Notes: generated by a model from the letters alone, not told the origin. 24,932 bases of DNA from Kiritimatiellia bacterium (GCA_016296065.1 JAEDKA010000055.1:1-24932); one strand, 5' to 3'; positions 15,846-23,135 are shown, numbered from the stretch's first letter. Numbers and translations: made by a program.

Positions 15846-15986
15846 ATGACAGCGAAAATCATGGTGATCATAGGCGCCTCGGTCGCGGCGGTGGTCGGGA
15901 TGTACATACTTGGCAGATGCGCGGACAAAGGAGATGCCGACGCGAATGGGAAAGCCGATTCTCCGTCCCGTCGAGACGCGGCCTGA
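15846..15986 (+). CDS. 46-aa single-pass membrane peptide in the sigma factor operon
   Basis: A small open frame with an AAAGGA ribosome binding site about 10 nt upstream and a stop overlapping the next ATG by one base (TGATG). The product begins MTAKIMVIIGASVAAVVG and has one hydrophobic helix (about 4-24), then a short charged tail (CADKGDADANGK...). I do not recognise the family. Good ribosome binding site, coupling to the antiporter gene and membrane composition together support it as a real gene. It may regulate or assist the antiporter or the anti-sigma protein; that is inference. Confidence 0.6.
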   Translation: MTAKIMVIIGASVAAVVGMYILGRCADKGDADANGKADSPSRRDAA

Positions 15987-16978
15987 TGTATCCCGCAATA
16001 CCCATCTATCTCGCCGTCGCATTTGTCGCCGTCGGACTGTATGTCCTGGCGTGGAGCGCAGACCGCTTCGTCGGAGGCGCTGAATCCGTCGCCCGCTCGC
16101 TGGGCGTATCGCCGTTCATCATCGGAATGGTGATCGTCGGGTTTGGAACGTCCGCCCCGGAACTCGCCGTTTCCGCGCTGTCCGGCCTGGCAGGCCACTC
16201 CGATCTCTCGCTCGGCAACGCCTACGGCTCGAACATCTTCAACATCGCCGCCATTCTCGGAATCGCCGTGCTGATCCGTCCCATCGCTGTGCGTCCCGTC
16301 ATCACGTTCGGGGCGGTTCCCATGCTGTTGGTCGCCTCCGTTGCCTCCGGCTTGCTCGTCTGTCTTGGCGAAGGTTTCTCGCGCATGGATGGTTTCTTGT
16401 GCCTTGCGCTGTTCGCCGTTCTGCTCCCTGCGTACTGCTTCATCGACAGGAGGGGAAAATCCCCTGCGGATGCAGAAGACGCCAAAGCGGTCTCATGTCG
16501 CCACCCGTGCCTTGCGCTTGTGGGCGGGCTTATGCTGCTTGTCGCGTCGTCGCACATTCTCGTCTGGGGTGCGGTTGGTCTCGCCCGCTCGTTCGGCGTC
16601 TCGGAATTGCTGATCGGGCTGACGGTCATCGCTGCGGGAACTTCGCTGCCCGAACTCGCATCGTCCATCGCCTCCGCCCGGCGCGGACAGAACGAGCTGA
16701 CTCTCGGCAACATAATCGGATCCAACTTCTTCAATGCTCTCGCCGTCGTCGGGACGAGCGGGGCGATATCGTCGTTCGGGGACGTTTCGCCGCTTGTCTT
16801 CACGCGGGATTTGCCTGTAATGGTGCTTCTGACGCTTTCCGTCGGAATCTTTGGATTCAGTTTCAGGCACCCTCGTTCTCCCGGCACCATCACCCGTCCC
16901 TTCGGAATCATCTGGCTCGCGGGATTCCTCGTCTATCTGATTCTTCTCATCCGGCAAGAAGGCAGGCTCCTTGCATAA
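15986..16978 (+). CDS. Calcium/sodium antiporter, CaCA family (YrbG-like)
   Basis: A 330-aa inner-membrane cation exchanger, predicted to exchange Ca2+ for Na+ or H+. Two homologous halves carry the alpha repeats: GFGTSAPE (52-59) with SLGNAYGSNIFNI (75-87), and AAGTSLPE (216-223) with TLGNIIGSNFFNAL (239-252). The acidic residues of both repeats are intact. A short hydrophilic loop (about 154-172) separates the halves. The start at 15986 fuses with the previous stop as TGATG; an upstream in-frame ATG at 15917 would overlap the small membrane ORF and is rejected. Placement in the sigma factor operon suggests that ion balance or calcium is part of the regulon. Confidence 0.93.
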   Translation: MYPAIPIYLAVAFVAVGLYVLAWSADRFVGGAESVARSLGVSPFIIGMVIVGFGTSAPELAVSALSGLAGHSDLSLGNAYGSNIFNIAAILGIAVLIRPIAVRPVITFGAVPMLLVASVASGLLVCLGEGFSRMDGFLCLALFAVLLPAYCFIDRRGKSPADAEDAKAVSCRHPCLALVGGLMLLVASSHILVWGAVGLARSFGVSELLIGLTVIAAGTSLPELASSIASARRGQNELTLGNIIGSNFFNALAVVGTSGAISSFGDVSPLVFTRDLPVMVLLTLSVGIFGFSFRHPRSPGTITRPFGIIWLAGFLVYLILLIRQEGRLLA

Positions 16979-17041
16979 ATCGCAAGTTGCACCCTGTCGA
17001 GTTGTAAATACAGCGAGGCACTTTGCAGTTCGTGTCATCAT

Positions 17042-17056
17042 ACAAGTGGGACTTGT
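17042..17056. repeat. Small 6-bp hairpin downstream of the antiporter gene
   Basis: ACAAGT (17042-17047), GGG, ACTTGT (17051-17056) is a perfect stem with a 3-nt loop. It sits immediately before the larger hairpin at 17058 and may form part of the same transcription end. Confidence 0.4.
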
Positions 17057-17057
17057 G

Positions 17058-17090
17058 TGGTAGGAAACGCGCTGGAAGCGCGTTTTACCA
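17058..17090. terminator. Terminator-like hairpin between the antiporter and the flavodoxin stump
   Basis: AAACGCGCT (17065-17073), GGA, AGCGCGTTT (17077-17085) is a perfect 9-bp stem. It extends by TGGTA (17058-17062) with TACCA (17086-17090) across a 2-nt bulge. The T run is only 4 nt. It lies between converging reading frames, so it could work in both directions. Confidence 0.6.
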
Positions 17091-17125
17091 GGGGCGCCCG
17101 GTCGGAAATGGTCACATTGCGCTGG

Positions 17126-17383
17126 TCAGTCGTTGAAGATTCGGTTGAGCCACTCGACGACGTCGTCTTCGGTGTGGCGGACGCTGACACCGAGTCCCAT
17201 GCGGCGCTCGATTTGGTTCGAGCCCCGTATGACGAGCTGGTCAAGCGTCCTGGCCCCGGGGCATGCCTTGCGGAGATCGGCGGCAAAATGTCCCGCGCCG
17301 CCTCCGCCATACGTGCAGAAGGGGGCGACGGTCTTCCCGGCGAGCGGATTTGCCTTCAGAAACGTTCCGACCTGGAGGTTGTT
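17126..17383 (-). pseudogene. 3' stump of a flavodoxin gene
   Basis: On the minus strand the last 85 codons of a flavodoxin remain: LAGKTVAPFCTYGGGG, then DLRKACPGARTLDQLVIRG and a final EDDVVEWLNRIF helix before the stop. This matches the C-terminal half of flavodoxin-family proteins. The N-terminal FMN-phosphate loop is missing: upstream of about 17383 on this strand the frame runs into the promoter and then the opposite strand of the Memo gene. No start codon or ribosome binding site is present. I read it as a truncated, inactive gene. A longer open frame exists through the Memo gene but its sequence there is clearly a shadow. Confidence 0.7.
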
Positions 17384-17408
17384 AGACCGTGGATGAAAAT
17401 GATATAAT
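17379..17408 (+). promoter_or_regulatory. Extended -10 promoter of the AmmeMemoRadiSam operon
   Basis: TTGTTA (17379-17384), an 18-nt spacer and TATAAT (17403-17408) preceded by TGA. Transcription should start near 17415, leaving a leader of about 70 nt before the GTG start. Confidence 0.65.
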
Positions 17409-17428
17409 GCTCGCATAACGGAAAACGG

Positions 17429-17480
17429 CCGCCGATCGCGCCAAGGCTCCTTGGGCTTGCGGCGGATTCCGCGAAGGAGG
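17429..17480 (+). promoter_or_regulatory. Structured leader that may pair with the ribosome binding site
   Basis: In the predicted leader, CCAAGG-CT-CCTTGG (17441-17454) makes a tight hairpin nested inside an outer stem CCGCCG (17429-17434)/CGGCGG (17460-17465). CTCCTT (17447-17452), part of that hairpin, is also exactly complementary to AAGGAG (17474-17479) of the ribosome binding site, so two exclusive folds are possible. No known riboswitch is recognised. Confidence 0.4.
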
Positions 17481-17486
17481 GTAGAC

Positions 17487-18923
17487 GTGGCACTTGAAAG
17501 CACAATTGCGGGCTCATGGTATCCCGGCGAGGCATCCGAAATCCGGGCGCTCGCCGACGGATGGGAACGTGCGATCTGCAATGCAGGCGCCGCGTCCGCG
17601 CGGCATCCCAACGTCCTCGTCCTTCCCCATGCGGGATGGGCGTATTCCGGCGAAACGGCCTGGTCGGCGGTTCGCGCCGTTCGCGGCGCGAAATTCCGCC
17701 GCGTAGTCGTCCTCGCGCCAAGCCACCGCGCGTGGATAGAGAACCGCCTTGTCGCGCCGGAAGCGGATGCCGTCTCGACGCCGCTCGGCAAGATCGAGAT
17801 CGACCGCGACTGGCTCGACCGGCTTTTGCTTCTTGCGCCCGTTGCAAAGAACGACGGCGTCCATAGAGGCGAACACGCGGCGCAGATAGAGTATCCGCTT
17901 CTCCAGCTGGCGCTGGGCGGAGAATTCAAGATCGTCCCGCTCGTCATGGGCGGTTTCGGCGCAGACCAGATGGGCATGTGCGTCCGCGCCCTGTCGCGGC
18001 TCATGGACACCGAAACTCTGCTGGTCGTCTCATCCGACTTCACGCACTACGGCAATGACTTCTCGTATGCGCCGTTTGGAACGGAGGGCGGCGAAGGCGT
18101 GCGGGAGAAGGTCGCCGCGCTTGACGCCGAGGCGTTGGCTCTGATTTCGAAGCGCGATGCCGACGGCTTTGCGGCGTTCATCAGGCGCACGGGCGCGACC
18201 ATCTGCGGGCACGTCCCGATCGAGATGGCGCTCCGCGCCTTCCCCGCCGGGTCGTCGGTATCGCTTGTCCGCTATGCGACCTCAGGCGATAAGGACCGCG
18301 ATTTCAGACGGTTCGTGTGCTACGCCGCGGCGGCGGGACGCATGGAATGGGCAGGAGAGACCAATGCCGTGCTCGACGCGGATGCGCGGATGTTTCTCCT
18401 TCGCGTCGCCCGCGCGTCGATGGAGGTGGCGGTCAGAGGCGGAGGCCTTCGTCCGCCGCGTAGGGAACTTTCCGACGCGCCGAAATCGACGCTTGCCAAG
18501 ATGGGTGCGTTCGTCACGCTGAACGACAGGGTCACGGGTGCGCTGCGCGGATGCATAGGGGAGATTCTGCCGATGCGTCCGCTCGTCGAGGCCGTTGCGG
18601 AACGCGCCGTGGATGCCGCGCTGCGCGATCCGCGCTTCTCGCCGGTGCAGGAGCGCGAACTCTCGTCGCTTCGCGTCGAAGTGTCCGCGCTTACGCCGCC
18701 GAAGCCTGTCGCTTCGTGGCGTGAAATCGCGCTTGGCCGCGACGGCATGACGCTTGAGAAGAACGGACGCTTCGCCGTGTTCCTGCCGCAGGTCGCGCCG
18801 GAGCAGGGCTGGGACTTGCCGACCACGCTTTCGTATCTCTCGCAGAAGGCCGGCCTTGCGTCCGACGCCTGGCGCGACGGCGCGACATTCGAGACGTTCC
18901 AGGCCGAGGTGTTCCATGAGTGA
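17487..18923 (+). CDS. AmmeMemoRadiSam fusion protein: Memo domain plus AMMECR1 domain
   Basis: A 478-aa fusion of two parts of the AmmeMemoRadiSam system. Residues about 1-285 are a Memo domain, related to extradiol dioxygenases. The metal ligands known from human MEMO1 are recognisable: His48 (LPHAGWAYSG), His80 (LAPSHRAW), His187 (SSDFTHYG) and Cys240 (CGHVP). Residues about 300-478 are an AMMECR1 domain with its signature LRGCIG (353-358). GTG 17487 is chosen because AAGGAGG (17474-17480) lies 6 nt upstream. The radical SAM partner overlaps by 8 nt. The system is widespread in bacteria and archaea; its reaction is not established, and a redox-linked modification of a macromolecule or nucleotide has been proposed. 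Confidence 0.93.
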   Translation: MALESTIAGSWYPGEASEIRALADGWERAICNAGAASARHPNVLVLPHAGWAYSGETAWSAVRAVRGAKFRRVVVLAPSHRAWIENRLVAPEADAVSTPLGKIEIDRDWLDRLLLLAPVAKNDGVHRGEHAAQIEYPLLQLALGGEFKIVPLVMGGFGADQMGMCVRALSRLMDTETLLVVSSDFTHYGNDFSYAPFGTEGGEGVREKVAALDAEALALISKRDADGFAAFIRRTGATICGHVPIEMALRAFPAGSSVSLVRYATSGDKDRDFRRFVCYAAAAGRMEWAGETNAVLDADARMFLLRVARASMEVAVRGGGLRPPRRELSDAPKSTLAKMGAFVTLNDRVTGALRGCIGEILPMRPLVEAVAERAVDAALRDPRFSPVQERELSSLRVEVSALTPPKPVASWREIALGRDGMTLEKNGRFAVFLPQVAPEQGWDLPTTLSYLSQKAGLASDAWRDGATFETFQAEVFHE

Positions 18924-19767
18924 CGCGCCGGGGCCGAGGGCGGTTTGCGCCGTCTGTCCGCGTCATTGCCGCCTCGCCGATGGCGAGGAGGGCTTCTGCC
19001 GTGCACGAAAGGCAAAAGACGGCGCGGTCGTGTGCGCGAATTACGGACGCATCACGTCGCTCGCCCTCGACCCGATCGAGAAGAAGCCCATTGCGTTTTA
19101 CAAACCGGGCAGCACAGTCCTCTCCATAGGCGGCTACGGATGCAACATGCGGTGTCCGTTCTGCCAGAACGATGCCATCTCGCAGCGCGGCGAAGGCGAT
19201 GTCGCGTTTCAGGCGGCTACGCCGGCAGAACTTGCCGACGCCGCGCTGCGGCTGAAGGCCGAACGCGGGAACATCGGACTCGCCTACACATACAACGAGC
19301 CGCTCGTCGGATGGGAGTTCGTGCGCGACTGCGCCCGCGAAGTCCGTGCAAGGGGAATGGCGAACATCCTCGTCTCCAACGGATGCGCCGAGGCGGACGT
19401 CGTAAGCGAACTCGCGCCGCTCGTCGACGCGGCGAACATAGACCTGAAGGGCCCGTCGCAGAAATTCTACGACTGGGCGGGCGGCGATTTCGCGGCAGTT
19501 TGCGGAACCATCCGGATCCTTCATTCGGCCGGCTGTCACGTCGAAGTGACGACGCTCGTCGTTCCTGGACGGAATGACTCTGACTCCGACATCGACGCGA
19601 TCGCCGCTTTCGTCGCGTCCGTCTCGCCGGAAATCCCTCTTCACGTCACGCGGTTCTTTCCGCGCTGGCAAATGGCGGACGCACAGCCGACGCCCGTTGC
19701 GACCGTCCGCCGCCTCGCAGACGTCGCGCGTCGGCGACTCCGCCGCGTACTTGTCGGGAACTGCTGA
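18916..19767 (+). CDS. AmmeMemoRadiSam system radical SAM enzyme (PflA-like)
   Basis: A 283-aa radical S-adenosylmethionine enzyme. The cluster motif CNMRCPFC (76-83, CxxxCxxC) binds the [4Fe-4S] cluster that cleaves SAM. An N-terminal cysteine group C11, C14, C18, C28 (CAVCPRHCRLADGEEGFC) is typical of this subfamily and of PflA-related activases. Later motifs GLAYTYNEPL, LVSNGCAE, NIDLKGP and HVTRFFP fit the SAM-binding barrel. ATG 18916 has GAGG 6 nt upstream and overlaps the preceding gene by 8 nt, so the two are translated together. It probably acts on the same unknown substrate as the Memo-AMMECR1 protein. Confidence 0.93.
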   Translation: MSDAPGPRAVCAVCPRHCRLADGEEGFCRARKAKDGAVVCANYGRITSLALDPIEKKPIAFYKPGSTVLSIGGYGCNMRCPFCQNDAISQRGEGDVAFQAATPAELADAALRLKAERGNIGLAYTYNEPLVGWEFVRDCAREVRARGMANILVSNGCAEADVVSELAPLVDAANIDLKGPSQKFYDWAGGDFAAVCGTIRILHSAGCHVEVTTLVVPGRNDSDSDIDAIAAFVASVSPEIPLHVTRFFPRWQMADAQPTPVATVRRLADVARRRLRRVLVGNC

Positions 19768-19848
19768 AGCGGAGAACAGATTGCGAATGGAACATGGTAT
19801 GACCAGCGACATAATTTATCACAATGACTTCGGATGGAGGATATGGAA

Positions 19849-19917
19849 ATGAAAGCCATTCTCTACGCATTCCTGGCGGCGGTCTTCTACGCCATTCGTA
19901 CCGAAGAAATGATATAA
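19849..19917 (+). pseudogene. N-terminal stump resembling an EamA/DMT transporter
   Basis: GGAGG (19836-19840) lies 8 nt before an ATG that opens MKAILYAFLAAVFYAI, the look of the first helix of EamA-family (drug/metabolite) transporters. After about 16 codons the match stops and the frame ends at TAA, inside the TATAAT of the next promoter. It is either a decayed gene start or a real 22-aa membrane peptide. Homology is judged by eye from a very short sequence. Confidence 0.4.
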
Positions 19918-19918
19918 T
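19913..19918 (+). promoter_or_regulatory. Extended -10 element before the flavodoxin-family gene
   Basis: TATAAT preceded by TGA (TGATATAAT), as in the Memo promoter. Transcription would start near 19925, 45 nt before the start codon. I see no convincing -35 hexamer, which fits an extended -10 promoter. Confidence 0.55.
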
Positions 19919-19969
19919 ACATAGAAGATGTGCGTGCACGCAGATTATAAAACAAAAGGAGATATGATC

Positions 19970-20524
19970 ATGGCCATGAATAAGAAAGCAGGGAAGGCAA
20001 AGAACGTCCTGATAATCTCGGCCTCGTTCCGTCCGAACTCCAACTCCCACGCGTTATGCCAGGAGGTCGCGAAGGGCGTGAAGGCGGCGGGAAACAAGGC
20101 CGAGGTCGTCCGGCTCAAGGACAAGAAGATCGGGTTCTGCACCGGCTGCTATGCCTGCCAGAAGCTCGGAAAGTGCGTCATCATGGACGATGCCAACGCG
20201 ATCGTCGAGAAGATATGCAGTGCGGACGCCGTCGTGTTCGGCACGCCAGTCTACTACTTCTCGATCGCCGGACAGCTAAAGGCGCTCTTCGACCGCTGCG
20301 TCGCGAAGTGGCCCGAGCCGAACGGAAAGCCGTACTATCTCGTCGCGACGATGGCGGAGAACATGGACTGGGATCTCGTGAAGGCGCCGCTGCAGGGCTT
20401 CGTCGACTGCTTCGAGGGCGCGAAGATCAAGGGATTCCTCAAGGCCGGAGGCGTCTACGAACCCGGAGCCGTGAAGAATACGAAGTTCATGAAGGCGGCC
20501 TTCGATCTCGGCAGGAGGATATGA
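19970..20524 (+). CDS. Flavodoxin-family NAD(P)H-dependent FMN reductase with cysteine cluster
   Basis: A 184-aa cytosolic flavoprotein of the NADPH-dependent FMN reductase/iron-sulfur flavoprotein group. The FMN phosphate loop is SASFRPNSNS (17-26). CTGCYACQKLGKC (57-69) gives four cysteines (57, 60, 63, 69), the spacing found in Isf-like flavoproteins and related reductases. GTPVYYFSIAGQLKALFDR (91-109) forms the isoalloxazine-side segment. ATG 19970 is chosen because AGGAG (19957-19961) is 8 nt upstream; in-frame ATGs at 19964 and 19976 are alternatives. Single gene behind its own promoter; electron partner unknown. Confidence 0.88.
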   Translation: MAMNKKAGKAKNVLIISASFRPNSNSHALCQEVAKGVKAAGNKAEVVRLKDKKIGFCTGCYACQKLGKCVIMDDANAIVEKICSADAVVFGTPVYYFSIAGQLKALFDRCVAKWPEPNGKPYYLVATMAENMDWDLVKAPLQGFVDCFEGAKIKGFLKAGGVYEPGAVKNTKFMKAAFDLGRRI

Positions 20525-20565
20525 CATTACGCCGACCCCGACAGCTTTTCGTGTTCTCGCCGCCC

Positions 20566-20592
20566 GTAGAATCGAAAGCTTCGCCGTTCTAC
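20566..20592. terminator. Hairpin between converging genes
   Basis: GTAGAA (20566-20571) pairs with TTCTAC (20587-20592), and inside it CGAA (20573-20576) with TTCG (20580-20583). It lies in the gap between the flavodoxin-family gene and the convergent DUF2490 gene. It has no T-tract; a shared end for both transcripts is plausible. Confidence 0.35.
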
Positions 20593-20613
20593 TGAACTGC
20601 AAAGATGAGTGCT

Positions 20614-21318
20614 TCAGAACTTGTAGACACATTCAAATCCATAGACATTGATCGGCTTCCAGCCGGATTCGGCCCAGTCGTGCTGGACCATGTAATACGT
20701 ATTGCAAGCCAACGCTGGAAGCGACGGAAAAGGGACGAACGAGAAACCGATCTGCGCGCGGTTCCGAACAAATGCATTAGCCGCCGAGCCCCCTTGCCTG
20801 TCCGAGAAAAACAGCTCCTCGGAGACGAACGGCGATATCTTCCACCGCGTGACGCTCCATTCCGTTTTCAGGCGAAGTCTCTCCCTGTAACGCATATGGT
20901 CATCCCTGCCATCAATCATGCGGTACTCGAAGCGCGTCCGTGAATCGAGCTTCAGCGTCAGAAACTCCGGCGTAGTCAGCACGACATCCAGAGTCGGACG
21001 ATGTTCAGGCACAAGGTCGCCCCTGCCACGTGACCGCTCGTAGACAAAACGGTCGCCGAGGCGAATCGCAAAGTACGGACAAGCTTCGAGCTTGATCATG
21101 GCCAACGTCTCGGAATCGATGAACCCGCGTTTTCCGAACTTCTCCTCCTGCTCCGCATCGAACACGATTCTGCCGTCATCCCAGGGTGCGAAGATCGGGA
21201 CGTCAATGGACAGCTTTAGCCACACCTGATGGTCAGCAGCCTCCGATATGCGAGGAACCCAAACCAGCGCTAATGTCATTCCAATGGCCCTACAACAGCT
21301 CTTGACGAAGACTCTCAT
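20614..21318 (-). CDS. DUF2490-type outer-membrane beta-barrel protein
   Basis: A 234-aa exported protein with a signal peptide (1 to about 27, ending SEA). The mature part is alternating beta strands with the DUF2490 pattern: LKLDSRTRFEYRM, YRERLRLKTEW, ISPFVSEELFF and VRNRAQIGFSF. The last residue is Phe, as in many barrels assembled by BamA. Its ATG directly follows the stop of the Na/Pi cotransporter gene (TGAATG), so they are co-translated. Role unknown; pairing with a phosphate transporter suggests an outer-membrane channel or a phosphate-starvation protein. Confidence 0.8.
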   Translation of the reverse strand: MRVFVKSCCRAIGMTLALVWVPRISEAADHQVWLKLSIDVPIFAPWDDGRIVFDAEQEEKFGKRGFIDSETLAMIKLEACPYFAIRLGDRFVYERSRGRGDLVPEHRPTLDVVLTTPEFLTLKLDSRTRFEYRMIDGRDDHMRYRERLRLKTEWSVTRWKISPFVSEELFFSDRQGGSAANAFVRNRAQIGFSFVPFPSLPALACNTYYMVQHDWAESGWKPINVYGFECVYKF

Positions 21319-23001
21319 TCATATCCTTTCCTTTTCAATGCGCTCGGCGATGTTCTCGAGATGACGTGCGACATCCTTGACGGCGGACATCACAGTCAGG
21401 AACGCCATGTCATGCGGAGTGTCGCCAGGAGCATCCTTCAGTCGGTCGGCAAATTTGCGCGTCAGGTCACGCGCCATCTCAACAATCCTCTTCTCGGACG
21501 CGTCGGGGTCAAACGACAGCACCGCCCCCGACCGCAGGGCCTGAACGATGCCGGTTGCCATTGACCTCATCTCGCTCATCAGGTCGTTCGTCAGCCGTAG
21601 GATTTCGTCGGAAAGTCCCTCCCGCTGGACACGCGACGCCTTCCTGAAGATCTTGAGCGCGATGTCGGAGATACGTTCGGCATCATTGACGCAATGGAGC
21701 ATCTCCGGCAGCGTCTGCGCCTGACGTTCGGACAGCTTGCGCTGCGAAATCGCCACCAGATAGTCACGGAGGTTCGTCTGTAGCCCGTCGATCTCTCGTT
21801 CGACATCCTGAAGGGATTCCTCGGCGACATGTGCCCGACCAAGGCAGGTGTTAAGCGCGACAGAAGCGACCGTCGACGCACGCCTTGCCATCTCCCCGAG
21901 CGTCCGCCGCGCCGCCAGGAGCGCCAAGGCGGGATTGTTCAGCAGGAGCGGTTCAAGAGACTTGACCTTCTGATTGGAATTGTCCCGGATCATCCGCGAG
22001 CAGAGGCGAGCCAGCATAGGGATGAAGAACGCGAGAACGACGACATTCGCCACGTTGAAAAGCGTATGGGCCATCGCCACGTGCCGACCGGTATTCTCGC
22101 CTAGGAACGCATTCCCCTCGGCGCAGGCATTGACCAGATGGAAGAAAGCCGGGGCCTTGACGCCACCTTCGACGAAAACGAGCACGAACGTCATCACCAG
22201 CAGCAAGGTGCCGATGATGTTGAACAGCGCATGTGCGAGCGCCGCACGACGGGCGTTTACATTCGTCCCGATCGAGGCCAGCAGCGCGGTGACGGTCGTC
22301 CCGATGTTGTCTCCAAGGACAATCGGAACCGCCGTCCAGAGGTTGATGACCTCGGCATTCGCGAGGGCGATGGTAATGCCGATCGTCGCAGAAGAACTCT
22401 GCACCGCGACCGTGCAAAGAGTTCCGACCGCAATCGCCCCCAGGACCGCCCCGAAGGGAAGATATCCGCCTGCCGATGGCGCACAGTCGAAGTGCGAGAA
22501 GAAGGAGATGAACTCGGGCAGTTTTGCCAGCGCTTTGAGTTCATGGTTCATCATGTTCATGCCGAAGAAGAGGAGTCCGAATCCCAGGACGGTCCTCCAG
22601 GCCCCGCGCATCATCGAGCGCCGGGCGATCATCAGCCCGACCACACCCAGCACGACGGCAGGGAGCGCCAGATCGGTCACCTTGAGCGAAACGAGCTGAC
22701 CCGTCACCGTCGTTCCGATGTTAGCGCCGAAGACGACGCCAATCGCCTGCGTCAGCGAAAGAAGCCCCGCGTTGACGAATCCGACGGTCATGACAGTCGT
22801 TGCCGATGAGCTTTGAATAAGTGCCGTGATTCCCGCGCCCGCCGCAATAGCCGCAACGCGGTTTTTCGTCACGTAGCCGAGGATGGCCTTCATCCGAGCT
22901 CCGGCGACCTGCGTGAGACCCTCGGACATCAGCCCCATCCCATAAATGAAGAGGGCGAGTCCGCCCAATACAGTCGTTGCGACCTGAATGTTCCCTGTCA
23001 T
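21319..23001 (-). CDS. Na/Pi cotransporter with C-terminal PhoU domain (NptA-like)
   Basis: A 560-aa inner-membrane protein of the PNaS family, importing or exporting phosphate with sodium. Two inverted halves each carry the signature QSSSAT (63-68 and 201-206), with GANIGTTVTG (92-101) and GDNIGTTVTA as the paired loop motifs. The C-terminal third (about 350-555) is helical and PhoU-like (REIDGLQTNLRDYL, LHCVNDAERISDIALKI), thought to sense phosphate or regulate transport. ATG 23001 has GAGGAG about 10 nt upstream. It lies 21 nt downstream of a 28-aa peptide gene and directly upstream of DUF2490. A Pho-box-like promoter precedes the operon. Confidence 0.93.
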   Translation of the reverse strand: MTGNIQVATTVLGGLALFIYGMGLMSEGLTQVAGARMKAILGYVTKNRVAAIAAGAGITALIQSSSATTVMTVGFVNAGLLSLTQAIGVVFGANIGTTVTGQLVSLKVTDLALPAVVLGVVGLMIARRSMMRGAWRTVLGFGLLFFGMNMMNHELKALAKLPEFISFFSHFDCAPSAGGYLPFGAVLGAIAVGTLCTVAVQSSSATIGITIALANAEVINLWTAVPIVLGDNIGTTVTALLASIGTNVNARRAALAHALFNIIGTLLLVMTFVLVFVEGGVKAPAFFHLVNACAEGNAFLGENTGRHVAMAHTLFNVANVVVLAFFIPMLARLCSRMIRDNSNQKVKSLEPLLLNNPALALLAARRTLGEMARRASTVASVALNTCLGRAHVAEESLQDVEREIDGLQTNLRDYLVAISQRKLSERQAQTLPEMLHCVNDAERISDIALKIFRKASRVQREGLSDEILRLTNDLMSEMRSMATGIVQALRSGAVLSFDPDASEKRIVEMARDLTRKFADRLKDAPGDTPHDMAFLTVMSAVKDVARHLENIAERIEKERI

Positions 23002-23022
23002 GGTCTTTTCTCCTCTTCCGCA

Positions 23023-23109
23023 TTACTGGAGCCAGTCAAGGAGATAGAGCAGGATGATGACGGCAACTGCGATTGCGATTTCTATTTTCGTTCTCTTTTC
23101 ATGATCCAT
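23023..23109 (-). CDS. 28-aa single-helix membrane peptide leading the Na/Pi operon
   Basis: A tiny open frame with GGAGG 7 nt before ATG 23109 (an ATG at 23115 is too close to it). The peptide starts MDHEKRTK, has a hydrophobic helix of about 17 residues rich in Ala, Ile, Val and Leu, and ends DWLQ. It lies between a predicted promoter and the cotransporter gene, 21 nt from the latter. I do not recognise it. Small single-helix subunits of transporters are known in several families, so an accessory role is possible. A leader peptide is the alternative. Confidence 0.6.
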   Translation of the reverse strand: MDHEKRTKIEIAIAVAVIILLYLLDWLQ

Positions 23110-23135
23110 GGCCATTCCTCCGTTAGGATGGCCAT

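Noticed and set aside
20521..20595. 24-codon frame starting at the flavodoxin-family stop, with AGGAGG upstream
   Set aside because: The spacing to the ATG is only 2 nt, the peptide has no helix or motif, and it runs through a hairpin; probably chance.
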